A stretch of 64,000 bases of DNA, from positions 19,390 to 83,389 of the forward strand of contig CAYPXZ010000012.1 of assembly GCA_964414785.1 (NCBI GenBank), read 5' to 3'. The stretch is from Palsa-1447 sp964414785 (lineage in GTDB: Bacteria > Verrucomicrobiota > Verrucomicrobiia > Opitutales > Opitutaceae). The position numbers were made by a program, and so were the translations under genes. This document shows, piece after piece, positions 34,643 to 43,576 of the stretch. Numbering within the stretch: position 1 is the stretch's first letter; the number at the start of each line of letters is the position of its first letter. The notes beneath the pieces are model-generated. The model did not search any database. It was not told the origin of the DNA and saw only the letters and a program-made list of their open reading frames with translations.

Positions 34643-35658
34643 CCGAAGCGGATCCGCGGGTCAGCCAGCGCAACGAGCGCGTCCGAGATGAGGTTGCCGA
34701 TCAGCAGGAGCAGCGAGGACAGGAGGAGGACCCCCATGACCACGGGGTAGTCGCGGTCGAGGGTCGAGTTGTAGCCGAGGAGCCCGAATCCATCGATGTC
34801 GAAGATGTTCTCGATGAGGAACGACCCCGCGAGGAAAAGGGTGAGGTTCTGGCCGAAGTCGGTCGCCAGCGGGATGATCGAGTTTCGCAGCGCGTGGCCA
34901 AGGACCGCGCGGCGGTACGAGACTCCCTTGGCCACGGCGGTCCTCATGTAGTCCGCGGCCAGGACGTCCATCAGCTGGTTCTTCATCAGGAGCGTCGTGA
35001 ACGCGAATCCGCCGATCAGGTAGCAGCAGAGCGGCAGGAATGCGTGATGAAGAAGGTCGTTGGCCTTTCCGCCGAATGTCAGGTCGGCAAAGCCGTCGCT
35101 AACAAAGCCCCCCATCGGAAACCACCGCATGCGCGCCGCGCAGAACACAAGGAGCAGCGCGCCAAGCACGTAGCCCGGAACGGCGTAGCCCGCGAAGATG
35201 AGGAGGGAACTGCCGGTGTCGACCCACGTTCGGTGACGGATCGCCTTGAGGATCCCTAGGGGGATGCAAACGGAGTAGGTAATGATGAGGGTCGTCAGCC
35301 CGAAAAAGGCCGAGATCGGGAAGCGCTCGCGGATCAGGTCCCACACCGGCTCGTTGTATCGGAAGGAGGTGCCGAGGTCGCCCTGGGCGACCTTGCCGAG
35401 CCAAAGGACGTAGGCCACGTACCAGGGCTTATCGAATCCGTAGTAGTGCTTGAGCTGGGCGATCTGGTCCTCGGAAAGGGCGGTGCCCTGGCCTGAGATT
35501 CGATTGGTCGTGTGACCAATGTTGGCCTGTTGCGCCCGCATGAGCGCCTGCTCCAGGGGGCCGCCCGGCGCGAACCTCGTGATGAAGAAGACGACCAGCG
35601 TGAGGCCGAGGAGCGTCGGGGGGATCAGCAGGAGCCTGCGCAGGAAGTAGGCTCTCAT
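34639..35658 (-). CDS. oppB: Peptide ABC transporter permease, OppB/YejB-like
   Basis: A 339-residue inner-membrane permease. It starts MRAYFLRRLLLIPPTLLGLTLVVFFITRFAPGGPLEQAL, the typical OppB/YejB N-terminus with PGGP. The EAA motif appears as YMRTAVAKGVSYRRAVLGHALRNSIIPL near residues 230-260. The protein ends VALADPRIRFG. It is the first gene of the five-gene operon. Upstream, 258 bp separate it from the SGNH hydrolase, which is encoded on the same strand. Confidence 0.92.
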   Translation of the reverse strand: MRAYFLRRLLLIPPTLLGLTLVVFFITRFAPGGPLEQALMRAQQANIGHTTNRISGQGTALSEDQIAQLKHYYGFDKPWYVAYVLWLGKVAQGDLGTSFRYNEPVWDLIRERFPISAFFGLTTLIITYSVCIPLGILKAIRHRTWVDTGSSLLIFAGYAVPGYVLGALLLVFCAARMRWFPMGGFVSDGFADLTFGGKANDLLHHAFLPLCCYLIGGFAFTTLLMKNQLMDVLAADYMRTAVAKGVSYRRAVLGHALRNSIIPLATDFGQNLTLFLAGSFLIENIFDIDGFGLLGYNSTLDRDYPVVMGVLLLSSLLLLIGNLISDALVALADPRIRFG

Positions 35659-35760
35659 GATTCAAGTCTGCGGGTTCCTGTCCCGCGGGGGGCTGCGACT
35701 GGGTGTATGCGTGCCAATGAAGACCTGTTCAGATTGATGGATGCCGCCTTCCACTTGAGC

Positions 35761-35780
35761 GGCGCCTAATTGTTGGCGCC
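35761..35780 (-). promoter_or_regulatory. Palindrome upstream of the peptide transporter operon
   Basis: GGCGCC-TAATTGTT-GGCGCC is a perfect inverted repeat 103-122 bp before the oppB start on the minus strand. It also lies downstream of the SGNH hydrolase on the same strand, so it could be an operator or a terminator stem without a U-run. Confidence 0.35.
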
Positions 35781-35916
35781 GATTCGGGCAGATACCCCCG
35801 GCGGCGGCAAGGTGCAATCCCGGCAGGGGGCGAGCCCCTTCCCGGCGCACCCCGGAGCGGGAGGGCGGGCGCAATCGATGGATAACACATTAATTCCATG
35901 GGACTTACCGAACCGA

Positions 35917-36723
35917 CTAATTTCCTCGGAGGGCCTGCGCGATCGCCTGCTGCGCGAGGGGTTCCATGACGGCATAGCCCGCGGCATTGGGATGGACGCC
36001 GTCGGCGGAGTATTCCGGCTTCATCCCGTTCCTCGCGTCCGCCATCGCCGGGAAGAAGTCCAGGTAGGTGCATCCGGTCCTCGCCGCGTAGTCCCTGATC
36101 CAGGCATTCAGGTCCACGATCCGCTGGGCGGGCGCCAGCCCGGGCCTCCACGGATAGTCGAAGGCCGGGGTGAGGGAGGCGAGCACCACGCGAATGCCGC
36201 TCGCCCGCGCCAGCTCGGCCATGGAGGCGATATTGCCCCGCGTGAACGCGCTGTCGTAGGGCCCGGTGTTCCCGGCGATGTCGTTGGTTCCGGCGAGGAT
36301 CACGACGACCCTCGGCGCAAGGGAGACGACGTCCTGCCGGAACCGCACGAGCATCTGCGGCGTGGTCTGCCCGCCGATCCCGCGGCCGATGTAGGGCTTG
36401 CCCGGGAAGAAGGCTCCGGTCCGCGGCCATGCGTCGGTGATCGAGTCCCCCATGAAGACCACGCGGGCCTCGCCCTCGGAGGGTGGCTTGAGGAGTGCGT
36501 TTGCCTCCCTGTAGCGCGCAAGGTTGGGCCAGTCATTCGAGACCGCCTCCAGCCTCTGCTGCAACTTGGCCAGCTGCAGGTCCTCCGGGGCGGCCGCGAG
36601 GGTTGCGAAACTCCCCAGGACCAGGAGGAGGGCAATGGTGGAGAGGAGCCAGGCCGGGCATGTCCAAGCGCCCGGACGCGGTTTTGGCGTGGGATGTTTG
36701 GCCGAGGCGGAAATCGTCGTCAT
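35917..36723 (-). CDS. SGNH/GDSL-type esterase, exported
   Basis: A 268-residue hydrolase. A hydrophobic segment around residues 23-44 (LLSTIALLLVLGSFATLAAA) is a signal peptide or anchor. Block I is VVFMGDSITDAWP with the catalytic Ser in GDSI, block II is GRGIGGQTTPQML, block III is ILAGTNDIAG, and block V is YSADGVHPNAAGY with the catalytic Asp and His. This is the platelet-activating-factor acetylhydrolase-like subgroup common in carbohydrate degraders, probably a carbohydrate or acyl esterase. The ATG at 36723 is preferred to 36759, which adds a non-conserved arginine-rich stretch. Confidence 0.82.
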   Translation of the reverse strand: MTTISASAKHPTPKPRPGAWTCPAWLLSTIALLLVLGSFATLAAAPEDLQLAKLQQRLEAVSNDWPNLARYREANALLKPPSEGEARVVFMGDSITDAWPRTGAFFPGKPYIGRGIGGQTTPQMLVRFRQDVVSLAPRVVVILAGTNDIAGNTGPYDSAFTRGNIASMAELARASGIRVVLASLTPAFDYPWRPGLAPAQRIVDLNAWIRDYAARTGCTYLDFFPAMADARNGMKPEYSADGVHPNAAGYAVMEPLAQQAIAQALRGN

Positions 36724-36825
36724 GGTGGGATTGAGGCGCGATTGGCGCCCGCCCGGCAAGGGCTAAGAGCGCCGGGGGGGACGTTTTCAGGCGTCTTCGA
36801 ATTGCGCTTTGCCGCCAAAGGCCCG

Positions 36826-37416
36826 ATGGTCCCGCGCATGACCCATGGGCTGACCCGACTCGCCGCACTTGTCCTGGCCCTGGGGATCCCCGCTCTCGGG
36901 GGCGAACCGCCCGCGGCCCCGCACATCGACGACCCGGGGCGCCTGGCGGTGTCGGACGCAGCATGGGCATCCGTGGCGGAGGCAAGGCTCGAGGGCTTCG
37001 AGCACGCGTCGGGGATAAGGATCCTCCTGCAGTTTCACGAGAAGTCTCCGCCCCCCGACGAGGACAAGCAGCCGGGAGCCTATATGCGGGCGCTGTCGAC
37101 GAAGCTCGGCGTCATCCGCCACGGCGTGCTCGTGGTCTACTTCGCCGACGACCCCGATTGGCGGGTCTGGGTGGGGGACGATCTCACGCCCGCGTTCGTC
37201 GGCAAGGCAGGTGACGCAAAGGAGTTCACGGAGAGCGGCGACATGCACAAGGCCAAGGAGGCGTTCCTGGCCGCGTCCCAGGCCAGGGCCGACGCGGCGA
37301 TCGCGGCGCTCGGGAAACCGGCGCTCGCGCCGGGCGCCGTGCCCACGGGCAAGAGGCTGACGCTCCAGGCCGACGCCCTGATCGAGGGCCTTTGCACGAA
37401 GCTTGGCCCCAGGTAA
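36826..37416 (+). CDS. Exported TPM-domain-like protein
   Basis: A 196-residue protein with a signal peptide (about 1-24). The body resembles the TPM (TLP18.3/Psb32/MOLO-1) fold: VSDAAWASVAEARLEGFEHASGIRILLQFHE near the start, then GVIRHGVLVVYFADDPDWRVWVGDDLTPAFVGK. The latter parallels the GVLxVIxxxDRRWIGNGLxxxFVG segment of such proteins. TPM proteins are implicated in membrane protein maintenance or phosphatase-like roles, and nothing more specific can be said. Two in-frame ATGs (36826 and 36838) are both plausible. Confidence 0.6.
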   Translation: MVPRMTHGLTRLAALVLALGIPALGGEPPAAPHIDDPGRLAVSDAAWASVAEARLEGFEHASGIRILLQFHEKSPPPDEDKQPGAYMRALSTKLGVIRHGVLVVYFADDPDWRVWVGDDLTPAFVGKAGDAKEFTESGDMHKAKEAFLAASQARADAAIAALGKPALAPGAVPTGKRLTLQADALIEGLCTKLGPR

Positions 37417-37435
37417 GCCGCCTGCCGCGGGACCC

Positions 37436-38230
37436 TCAATACCCCGGAGCCTGGGCGGGCTTGGCGGGGGACCCGGACAGGAGCCCGCGCGGCGCCGGAC
37501 CGGCAAGCCCGCGCTGAAGCGCCGCCCTGAGGATGGCCTCGGTCGCCGTGGCCCCGATCCGGCTGACTCCCAGCGAGCGCACGCGCAGGACATCGTCGAG
37601 CGTCCGGACTCCCCCGGCGGCCTTGATCTGCACCGTCGGCGGGCAGTTCGCCCTCATCAGGCGGAGCTGGGGATCGGTGGCCCCGGCATACTGGTAGTCC
37701 CCGTTGGCCTGCTTAACGAACCCGTAGCCCGTCGATGTCTTCACGAAGGCGACCCCGATCCCCGAGCAGATCGCGCAGAGCTGGACGATCTGCTCGTCGG
37801 CCAGGAAATCATTCTCGAAGATGACCTTGAGGATGGCGCCGCGCCGCACGCAGGCCTCGTTCACCTGCCTGATGTCATCGGCCACGTAGTCCCGCGCGCC
37901 GCTCAGCAGGCGGCCGGCGTTGGCGACCATGTCGATCTCGGTCGCCCCCTCCTTGATCGCCAGCTCCGCCTCCGCCACCTTGATCGACGTGTGGCTGTTG
38001 CCGTGCGGGAACCCGATCACGGAGCACACCGCGACGCCCGTGCCCCTCAGCAGCTCGGCGGCCCTCGGCACGTGGTAGGGCTTCACGCAGGCCGTCGCGA
38101 CCTCGTAGGCCGCCGAAATGCGGCAGCCCGCATCGAGCTGCGCATCCGTAAGCGTGGGATGCAGCAGCGAGTGGTCGATCATCTTGGCGATCTCGGCGAT
38201 CGTGGGCAGGGTTGGCATCGGGTTGGGCAT
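37436..38230 (-). CDS. deoC: Deoxyribose-phosphate aldolase
   Basis: A 264-residue class I aldolase that cleaves 2-deoxyribose 5-phosphate to glyceraldehyde 3-phosphate and acetaldehyde. Seen are MIDHSLLHPTLTDAQLDAG, CVKPYHVPRAAELL, VIGFPHGNSHTSIKVAEAE, GATEIDMVANAG (catalytic Asp region), AFVKTSTGYG (Schiff-base Lys) and VQIKAAGGVRTLDD (activating Lys). The ATG at 38230 starts just before the conserved region. The frame is open to 38278 with no family-like residues. The C-terminus has a short Pro/Ala/Gly-rich tail. No other nucleoside-catabolism gene is adjacent. Confidence 0.92.
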   Translation of the reverse strand: MPNPMPTLPTIAEIAKMIDHSLLHPTLTDAQLDAGCRISAAYEVATACVKPYHVPRAAELLRGTGVAVCSVIGFPHGNSHTSIKVAEAELAIKEGATEIDMVANAGRLLSGARDYVADDIRQVNEACVRRGAILKVIFENDFLADEQIVQLCAICSGIGVAFVKTSTGYGFVKQANGDYQYAGATDPQLRLMRANCPPTVQIKAAGGVRTLDDVLRVRSLGVSRIGATATEAILRAALQRGLAGPAPRGLLSGSPAKPAQAPGY

Positions 38231-38308
38231 TTTCTGGATATGTGAACCCATGGAAGCGCACGGCGGGCCCCTAGGCAAACCAATGCAGGGGCGCCCGCCC
38301 CGGGCGCC

Positions 38309-41300
38309 TCACTGGATCTCGTAGACCTCGATGAGACCGACGCCCGTCGTGCTGTTGGCCCCGCTCACCTGGGCCGTGTAGGAGCCGGGAGGAAGCGTGG
38401 CCAGCATGGCCGTGTCGTTTGACCCGGGGTTGAGCGCGAACGCGCCGGCCGCGCTCATCGCGGAGGCCAGCGCGGGTTCGCCACCCCAGTAGTAGTCGGT
38501 CTGGATGAGGGCGCCGCTGCTGTTGTAGAGGCCGAGTATCGGCTGCTGGAGCGCCCCGGCCACGTTGAATCCCGTCAGGGCCGGGCCGATGCCGCGGATG
38601 AGCACGGTCTTCGGGACGTTGCCCGAGATCACGAAGCCCGCGATGAGGACGCCGCTCCCGGTGCCCACCGGCGCTCGGACCGAGAGGTTCTTGAGCCTCG
38701 CGCTTGGGGTTCCCGTGTCGGCGTCGTAGATCTCGGCGAGCGCCACGCCTGTGCCCCCGATGCCGCTCACCAGCGCGGTGTAGGTGCCCGGAGTGAAGGG
38801 CGCGAGGATCGCGGAGTCCGCCGAATTCGGCTGGAGGCTGAACGCGCCGACCTGCGCGAACGCCGCCGTGAGGGCGGCGCCTCCCCCCCAGGTGGTGTTG
38901 GAGAGGATCTGATGCGTGGCGTCGTTCACGTTGAGCTGGGGGTTCGCCAGGACGTTGCTGACGCCGAAGGTCGCCAGGCTGGGACCGATTCCCCGGACCA
39001 GCACGCTCTTGGTCCCCGTGCCGGAGATCGCAAAGCCGGCGATGAGGATGCTCGCGCCCGTCCCCACCTGGGTCCGGGCGGAGAGGTTGACGAGCCTTCC
39101 CGGATTGGGGGCGCTGACGGCGACGTTCATGGCCGGGCTGCCGAGGACGCCCGCCGGGCTCGTGATCGTGAGTCCATAGCTGCCTGCGTCCGACGCCGAT
39201 GCGGAGGCAACCGAGTAGGTGGGGGAGGTGGCCCCGGAGATCGGCGCGCCGTTCTTCGTCCATTGGAAGGTGACCGGCTGGTAGGTGCCGGAGGCGGCCC
39301 CGCCCGAGGCGGTGACGTTGAGGACGAGGGGGCTTCCGGAGAGTGTGGTGCCGGAGGGCGTGACGCTCGTGACCGTGACCCCGGCGCCGCTGGCGCGGCC
39401 GGTGTTGTCGGGATTCTGGTGGGCCATGGGCCACGGCGTCACGGCCGGGTATTTCCCGACCTTGAACGCATAGAGTTTCGAATCCAGGCTCCCGAAATAG
39501 AGGTAGCCGTTGGCGAGGGTGAGCGAGCCGAAGACGTAGTAGCCGGGCGAGGCGACGAGGCGCGCCTGGTGCGAGGAGGGGTCGATCGCGTAGATGCTGT
39601 AGGCGGTCGAGAAGTCGCTCGTCGCCGCGTAGAGCGTCCCGTCCCCCGCGACCACCGGGGCCGAAAGCGTGTCGCCCGCGGGCAGGTCTACCGTGGCCAG
39701 GGTCGACCCGTCCGCCGGCGAGAGCTCGTAGATGGACCCGGATCCGCTTGCCATGCAGACGGCACCCGAGGGGCTGATGACGGGCGAGCACGTGAATCCC
39801 TCCCCGAACGCGAGCGAGACGTGCCACTTCTGGGTGCCGTCCGGATGCACGGCGTAGGCGTCGCCTCCCACCGTCCCCACGTAGACCGTCCCGTCCGCGT
39901 CCAGGGCCGGCGTGACGTCAATGGGCGTTGGGGTCGAGACCGTCGCGACCAGGTTGCCGTTGGCATCAAACACCTGCAGGCCCTCGGGCGTGCCGACGTA
40001 GATGTCCCCGTTCGTTCCGACCACGGGCGACGAATAGGAGTGCCCGTCGAGGGCCGACTGCCATTTCTTCGTTCCCGAGGCGGTGACCGCATAGAGGCTG
40101 AGGTCGTCGTGGACGTACGCCGTGCCGTCGGCGCCTAGGGCGGCCGAGGTTATGATCTGGCTTGCGGCTGCGAACTTCCAGACGAGGGCGCCCGTGACGG
40201 AATTTACGGCGTAGAGGGTTCCGTCGGAGGCCCCGACGACCACCGTCCCGTTCGTCCCGATCGCGGGGGACGCGTTGTCGAAGTACCCCCCCGAGGCGAA
40301 GCTCCACTTCGGCGAGCCGTCCGGGTTGACCGCGTAAAGGCTGCCATCGAGCGAGGCGACGAACACGGTCCCGTCGCTGCCCACGGCGGGGGTCGTCGTG
40401 ATGCCGTACCCCGTGGGGAACTGCCACGAGGCGTCGTTCACCATGAGCGTGAAGTTGCCCCCGGCGGAGCCGACGTTGTCGACCTGGAAGGTGTAGGTTT
40501 GCCCCGCCGAGGCCGAGAAGGTGACCAGGCTGTCCATGTTCAGGCCCGACTCGTTGTTGTTTGCCCCGAGGAGCGTCAGCGTCTGCACGGAGGACCCCGT
40601 GTAGACCGCGGCGACCATGTCGAGCGAGTCGCTGTACGCCGCCAGCTGGAACGTGCCGGAGACCGGTGCCGTCCACCTGTACCAAACGGAGTTCCCGGCC
40701 CCGACGCCCGTCGGGTTGGGCTCGCCGGCCTCGGGCGAACCGTAGAGGGTCGTCCCCCTGACTTCGAAGGTCCCTATGGCCGGGTCCCCGGTGACCACCT
40801 GGGCGTTCGCGAACGCGTCGTTGGGCGGCGGCGCGACGATACGCAGGGCGGCGATACCGGTGGCCCCGTTCTTGCCCGCCACCTCGACCTGGTACGCCGT
40901 GCCGGCAGTCGCGCTCAGGGCCACATGGCTCGTCGCGGTCCCCGTCGAGGAGTCGTCGTTCGAGGCGACGAGCGTCAGGCCCGAGACCGACGATCCCGTG
41001 AAGACGCCGAGCACGGTGTCGAAGGTGCTGCCGGCCGTGTCAAAATAGTAGGTGCCGCTCTGGGGCGCCGTCCATGTCCACCAGAGGGACGCCCCCGCGG
41101 CCGTGCCGGAGATCGTCGCGGGTTCGCCCGCCTCCGTCGTCGCGCCGACGTTGGAGCTGCGCACCTGGATCGTCGGGCCGGCGAGCTTCGCCCGGTTGGC
41201 GAAGGTGTCGTTGAAGGGCAGGTTGGAGGTGGAGCCCAGCGCCTTGGCGAGGTCGAGGCGCCCGCCGGACTGGACCACACCGGACAGCCCCGGGATGGGA

Positions 41301-42559
41301 TCGACCTGGGCCATCAGGCGGTTGATGAGCTGGCGGTAGGAGTCACTTGGGAAGTGCGCCTTGAGGAGCGCGAGCGCCCCCGCGACCTGGGGCGCGGCCA
41401 GCGATGTCCCGGAGGCCGACGCATAGGCCGTGTCCGAGCCGTTGAACGTCGATATGATCCCGTCGCCCGGCGCGGCAAGGTCGACCGTTCCCGGCCCGTA
41501 GTTGGAATAGCTCGAGAGGGAATCGGTGTTCGTCGTGGCCGCCACGGAGACGATGTTGTCGAGCAGGTAGCCCGCCGGATAGGCATAGCCCGCGTCGGCG
41601 TTGACCCCGTCGTTGCCCGCCGCGACGACGACGATGATGCCGGCCGTCATGGCCTGCTGCAGGGCGTAGTATTCGGCGCTCGAGGGCTGGTCGCTTCCGA
41701 AGCTCCCGTTGATGATCTGGGCCTTGTGGGAGATCGCGTAGTCGATACAGGCGATCTCGCCCGAGCCCGAGCCGAAGCCGTCGGCGGAGATGAATTTGAG
41801 CGCCATCAGCTGGACGTGCCAGGCCACGCCGGCGATGCCCAAGGCGTTGTTGGTGCTGGCGCCGATGACCCCCGCCACCATCGTGCCGTGGAAGAAGTCG
41901 TCGTTCGGGTTCCCGTTGCCCGGCTCGTTCTGGGGGAACGTGGCGTTGATCCCGTTGACGTCGCCCGAGTAGCCGCCCGCGCCGGGACTCGGGTTCTTCC
42001 AGATGTTCGCGGCCAGGTCCTGGTGCGTGACGCGAATCCCCGAGTCGACGACGGCGACGACGACGCTGCTGGCGTCCTCCTGGATGTCCCAGCCGGCCTC
42101 GGCCTTGATGTCTGCGCCCGCCGTCCCGCTGTTCTGGCCCGTGTTGCTCAGGTTCCACTGCCTCGAGAAGTACGTGTCGTTCGGGACCACGCTGGCCCGG
42201 ATGATCCGGTCGGGCTCCACGAAGTCATAGAGTCCGGTGGCCTTAAGCCCCGCGATCTGCGTCCTCACGGGGCGCCCGCCGTCGAACCGCAGGACCTCGA
42301 GGCCCGGCAGGCTCTCGAATCGCCGCTCGAGGAGGACTCCCGCCGCACTCTCGGCGGACTTGACGGCGTCGGGGTCGGCCCCGTCCCGAACCTTGGCCAG
42401 CAGCCGGCCGTTTCGGAAATTCTGGGCGATCTCAACGGCCGAGAACGTCGCGGGCGCGGGGCCGCCAATGAGCGGGGCCCTCCGGGAGTTCTGTGCGTTG
42501 AGCCCAGCGGCGACAACGAGTAGGGAGACGGCGGTGCATGCGAGGAGTCTCGGTTTCAA
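38309..42559 (-). CDS. Secreted S8 subtilase with PPC-like, PQQ-propeller and repeat domains
   Basis: A mosaic exported protease of about 1,416 residues. The start is uncertain: a TTG at 42559 gives a model signal peptide (KPRLLACTAVSLLVVAAGLNAQ), while a GTG at 42619 adds 20 residues. After a propeptide-like region, the S8 domain (about 165-430) has catalytic Asp in VVDSGIRVTHQD (about 172), His in FHGTMVAGV (about 224), the oxyanion Asn in VVAAGND, and Ser in ASGTSLAAPQ (about 386). Two related beta-sandwich pre-peptidase C-like domains start at NDTFANRAKL and NDAFANAQVV. A multi-blade PQQ-like propeller follows (GSDGTVFVASLDGSLYAVNPDG repeats), then an Ig-like domain and two tandem C-terminal repeats. 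It is likely surface-bound or released. Confidence 0.87.
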   Translation of the reverse strand: MKPRLLACTAVSLLVVAAGLNAQNSRRAPLIGGPAPATFSAVEIAQNFRNGRLLAKVRDGADPDAVKSAESAAGVLLERRFESLPGLEVLRFDGGRPVRTQIAGLKATGLYDFVEPDRIIRASVVPNDTYFSRQWNLSNTGQNSGTAGADIKAEAGWDIQEDASSVVVAVVDSGIRVTHQDLAANIWKNPSPGAGGYSGDVNGINATFPQNEPGNGNPNDDFFHGTMVAGVIGASTNNALGIAGVAWHVQLMALKFISADGFGSGSGEIACIDYAISHKAQIINGSFGSDQPSSAEYYALQQAMTAGIIVVVAAGNDGVNADAGYAYPAGYLLDNIVSVAATTNTDSLSSYSNYGPGTVDLAAPGDGIISTFNGSDTAYASASGTSLAAPQVAGALALLKAHFPSDSYRQLINRLMAQVDPIPGLSGVVQSGGRLDLAKALGSTSNLPFNDTFANRAKLAGPTIQVRSSNVGATTEAGEPATISGTAAGASLWWTWTAPQSGTYYFDTAGSTFDTVLGVFTGSSVSGLTLVASNDDSSTGTATSHVALSATAGTAYQVEVAGKNGATGIAALRIVAPPPNDAFANAQVVTGDPAIGTFEVRGTTLYGSPEAGEPNPTGVGAGNSVWYRWTAPVSGTFQLAAYSDSLDMVAAVYTGSSVQTLTLLGANNNESGLNMDSLVTFSASAGQTYTFQVDNVGSAGGNFTLMVNDASWQFPTGYGITTTPAVGSDGTVFVASLDGSLYAVNPDGSPKWSFASGGYFDNASPAIGTNGTVVVGASDGTLYAVNSVTGALVWKFAAASQIITSAALGADGTAYVHDDLSLYAVTASGTKKWQSALDGHSYSSPVVGTNGDIYVGTPEGLQVFDANGNLVATVSTPTPIDVTPALDADGTVYVGTVGGDAYAVHPDGTQKWHVSLAFGEGFTCSPVISPSGAVCMASGSGSIYELSPADGSTLATVDLPAGDTLSAPVVAGDGTLYAATSDFSTAYSIYAIDPSSHQARLVASPGYYVFGSLTLANGYLYFGSLDSKLYAFKVGKYPAVTPWPMAHQNPDNTGRASGAGVTVTSVTPSGTTLSGSPLVLNVTASGGAASGTYQPVTFQWTKNGAPISGATSPTYSVASASASDAGSYGLTITSPAGVLGSPAMNVAVSAPNPGRLVNLSARTQVGTGASILIAGFAISGTGTKSVLVRGIGPSLATFGVSNVLANPQLNVNDATHQILSNTTWGGGAALTAAFAQVGAFSLQPNSADSAILAPFTPGTYTALVSGIGGTGVALAEIYDADTGTPSARLKNLSVRAPVGTGSGVLIAGFVISGNVPKTVLIRGIGPALTGFNVAGALQQPILGLYNSSGALIQTDYYWGGEPALASAMSAAGAFALNPGSNDTAMLATLPPGSYTAQVSGANSTTGVGLIEVYEIQ
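38312..39097 (-). repeat. Two tandem C-terminal domain repeats of the S8 protease
   Basis: Within the protease gene, 38699-39097 and 38312-38698 encode two consecutive copies of a domain of about 130 residues. Both start RL(V/K)NLS(A/V)R and run through GTG..ILIAGF.ISG, VL(V/I)RGIGP, W.GG..L and G.YTA.VSG to a (A/V)EIYD-like end. Similar domains close many secreted verrucomicrobial proteins and may serve in anchoring or export. Confidence 0.8.
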
Positions 42560-42801
42560 GGGCGGGAGGCTGAGGATTTGAAAGGGGGTTTCACCTGGGC
42601 CGGGCTGCCTAACGAGCACGGGGCACTCGAATGAATGCCACGCGCCCGCAGGGCTTCTGTCACAGATGCTTATCGCATGAAATTACGTAGCAGCAGCGTG
42701 TTGCAATTGAAGTACATGACCCTGGTGGCCAACACGGACGCCGGGGTCGCTTCGAGGGCTCGGAGCGGCGTGGGGGAGCGGTCGTTCACGGGGGCGAGTC
42801 G

Positions 42802-43527
42802 TCAATAGGTCACCAGGCCGAGGGCGCAGAGCTCGGACGGGCTGTCGATGCGAAACGACGCCGAGGACTCGCTCCCCTCTACGCGGATGCTGACCGCCTC
42901 CACGCTCGGGAGCACCTCGCGCACGAACTGCACCTCCACGACGCGGGGCCGGATGGGAAGCCCCCTCCTCGAAAGCGCCGTCTGGAGGAAGTCGAGGTAC
43001 GCCGTGTTGTTCACGTGCCCGTTCCCGTCGAAGTCCGAGAACCGGAGCGTGACCGCGTCGCCGTGCCCGGCCTTCGCCATGGGCTCCAGCCTGTGCTTGT
43101 CGAGGTCCGGCCGGTGGACGCCGGCGTTGCCGGAGGGGAACCGGTCCGCCAGCGGCTTCGGCACCCGCGTCAGGGCCTTCGTCTCGAGGTCGACGTAGAG
43201 CCACAGGGAGGAGGCCGACACGACGAGCTCGTCGCCGCAGTAGAGGCGATAGTCCCTGAATCCCTTGAAGGCCCTGATCCCCGAGGACCATGTCACCAGG
43301 CGCACCTCTTCCTCATGGGCCGGGTACCTTGTGACCGAGGCGGCCACGCGGTTAAGAACCCACGACGCCCTTCGGGAATCCATGGACCGCGCCCCCACGT
43401 CGAACTGGTCGGCATGCTTGATGGCCGCCTCCTGCATGAACCTGAAAAGTCCCCGCAGTGTGATCCTATTCTCGCGGTCGACATCCCAGTAGGAAACCAC
43501 CGTGTGAAACGTGTAGTCGTTCTCCAT
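42802..43527 (-). CDS. Acyl-ACP thioesterase
   Basis: A 241-residue double-hotdog thioesterase of the FatA/FatB-like bacterial family that releases fatty acids from acyl-ACP. The N-terminal hotdog has YWDVDRENRITLRGLFRFMQEAAIKHADQF. SWVLNRVAASVTRYPAHEEEVRLVTW follows. The C-terminal hotdog contains RFSDFDGNGHVNNTAYLDFL, with the conserved Asn/His catalytic-region residues. Length suits the bacterial acyl-ACP thioesterases. No fatty-acid synthesis gene is next to it. Confidence 0.85.
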   Translation of the reverse strand: MENDYTFHTVVSYWDVDRENRITLRGLFRFMQEAAIKHADQFDVGARSMDSRRASWVLNRVAASVTRYPAHEEEVRLVTWSSGIRAFKGFRDYRLYCGDELVVSASSLWLYVDLETKALTRVPKPLADRFPSGNAGVHRPDLDKHRLEPMAKAGHGDAVTLRFSDFDGNGHVNNTAYLDFLQTALSRRGLPIRPRVVEVQFVREVLPSVEAVSIRVEGSESSASFRIDSPSELCALGLVTY

Positions 43528-43576
43528 GGTCCCCGGGAGTCAACCGGACGCGGGGCTCGGGCGCAAGCGGGCCCCA

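Noticed and set aside
39400..40440. Possible tandem DNA repeats in the protease gene
   Set aside because: They are diverged propeller-blade codons at protein level, not DNA repeats or a CRISPR array. No regularly spaced identical units exist in the window.
40499..42523. 674-codon plus-strand frame opposite the S8 protease
   Set aside because: The protease strand shows the Asp/His/Ser triad and domain repeats. The plus frame has no recognisable content.
42676..42807. 43-codon frame between the protease and thioesterase
   Set aside because: It overlaps the end of the thioesterase gene, lacks a ribosome-binding site and has no conserved-looking pattern.
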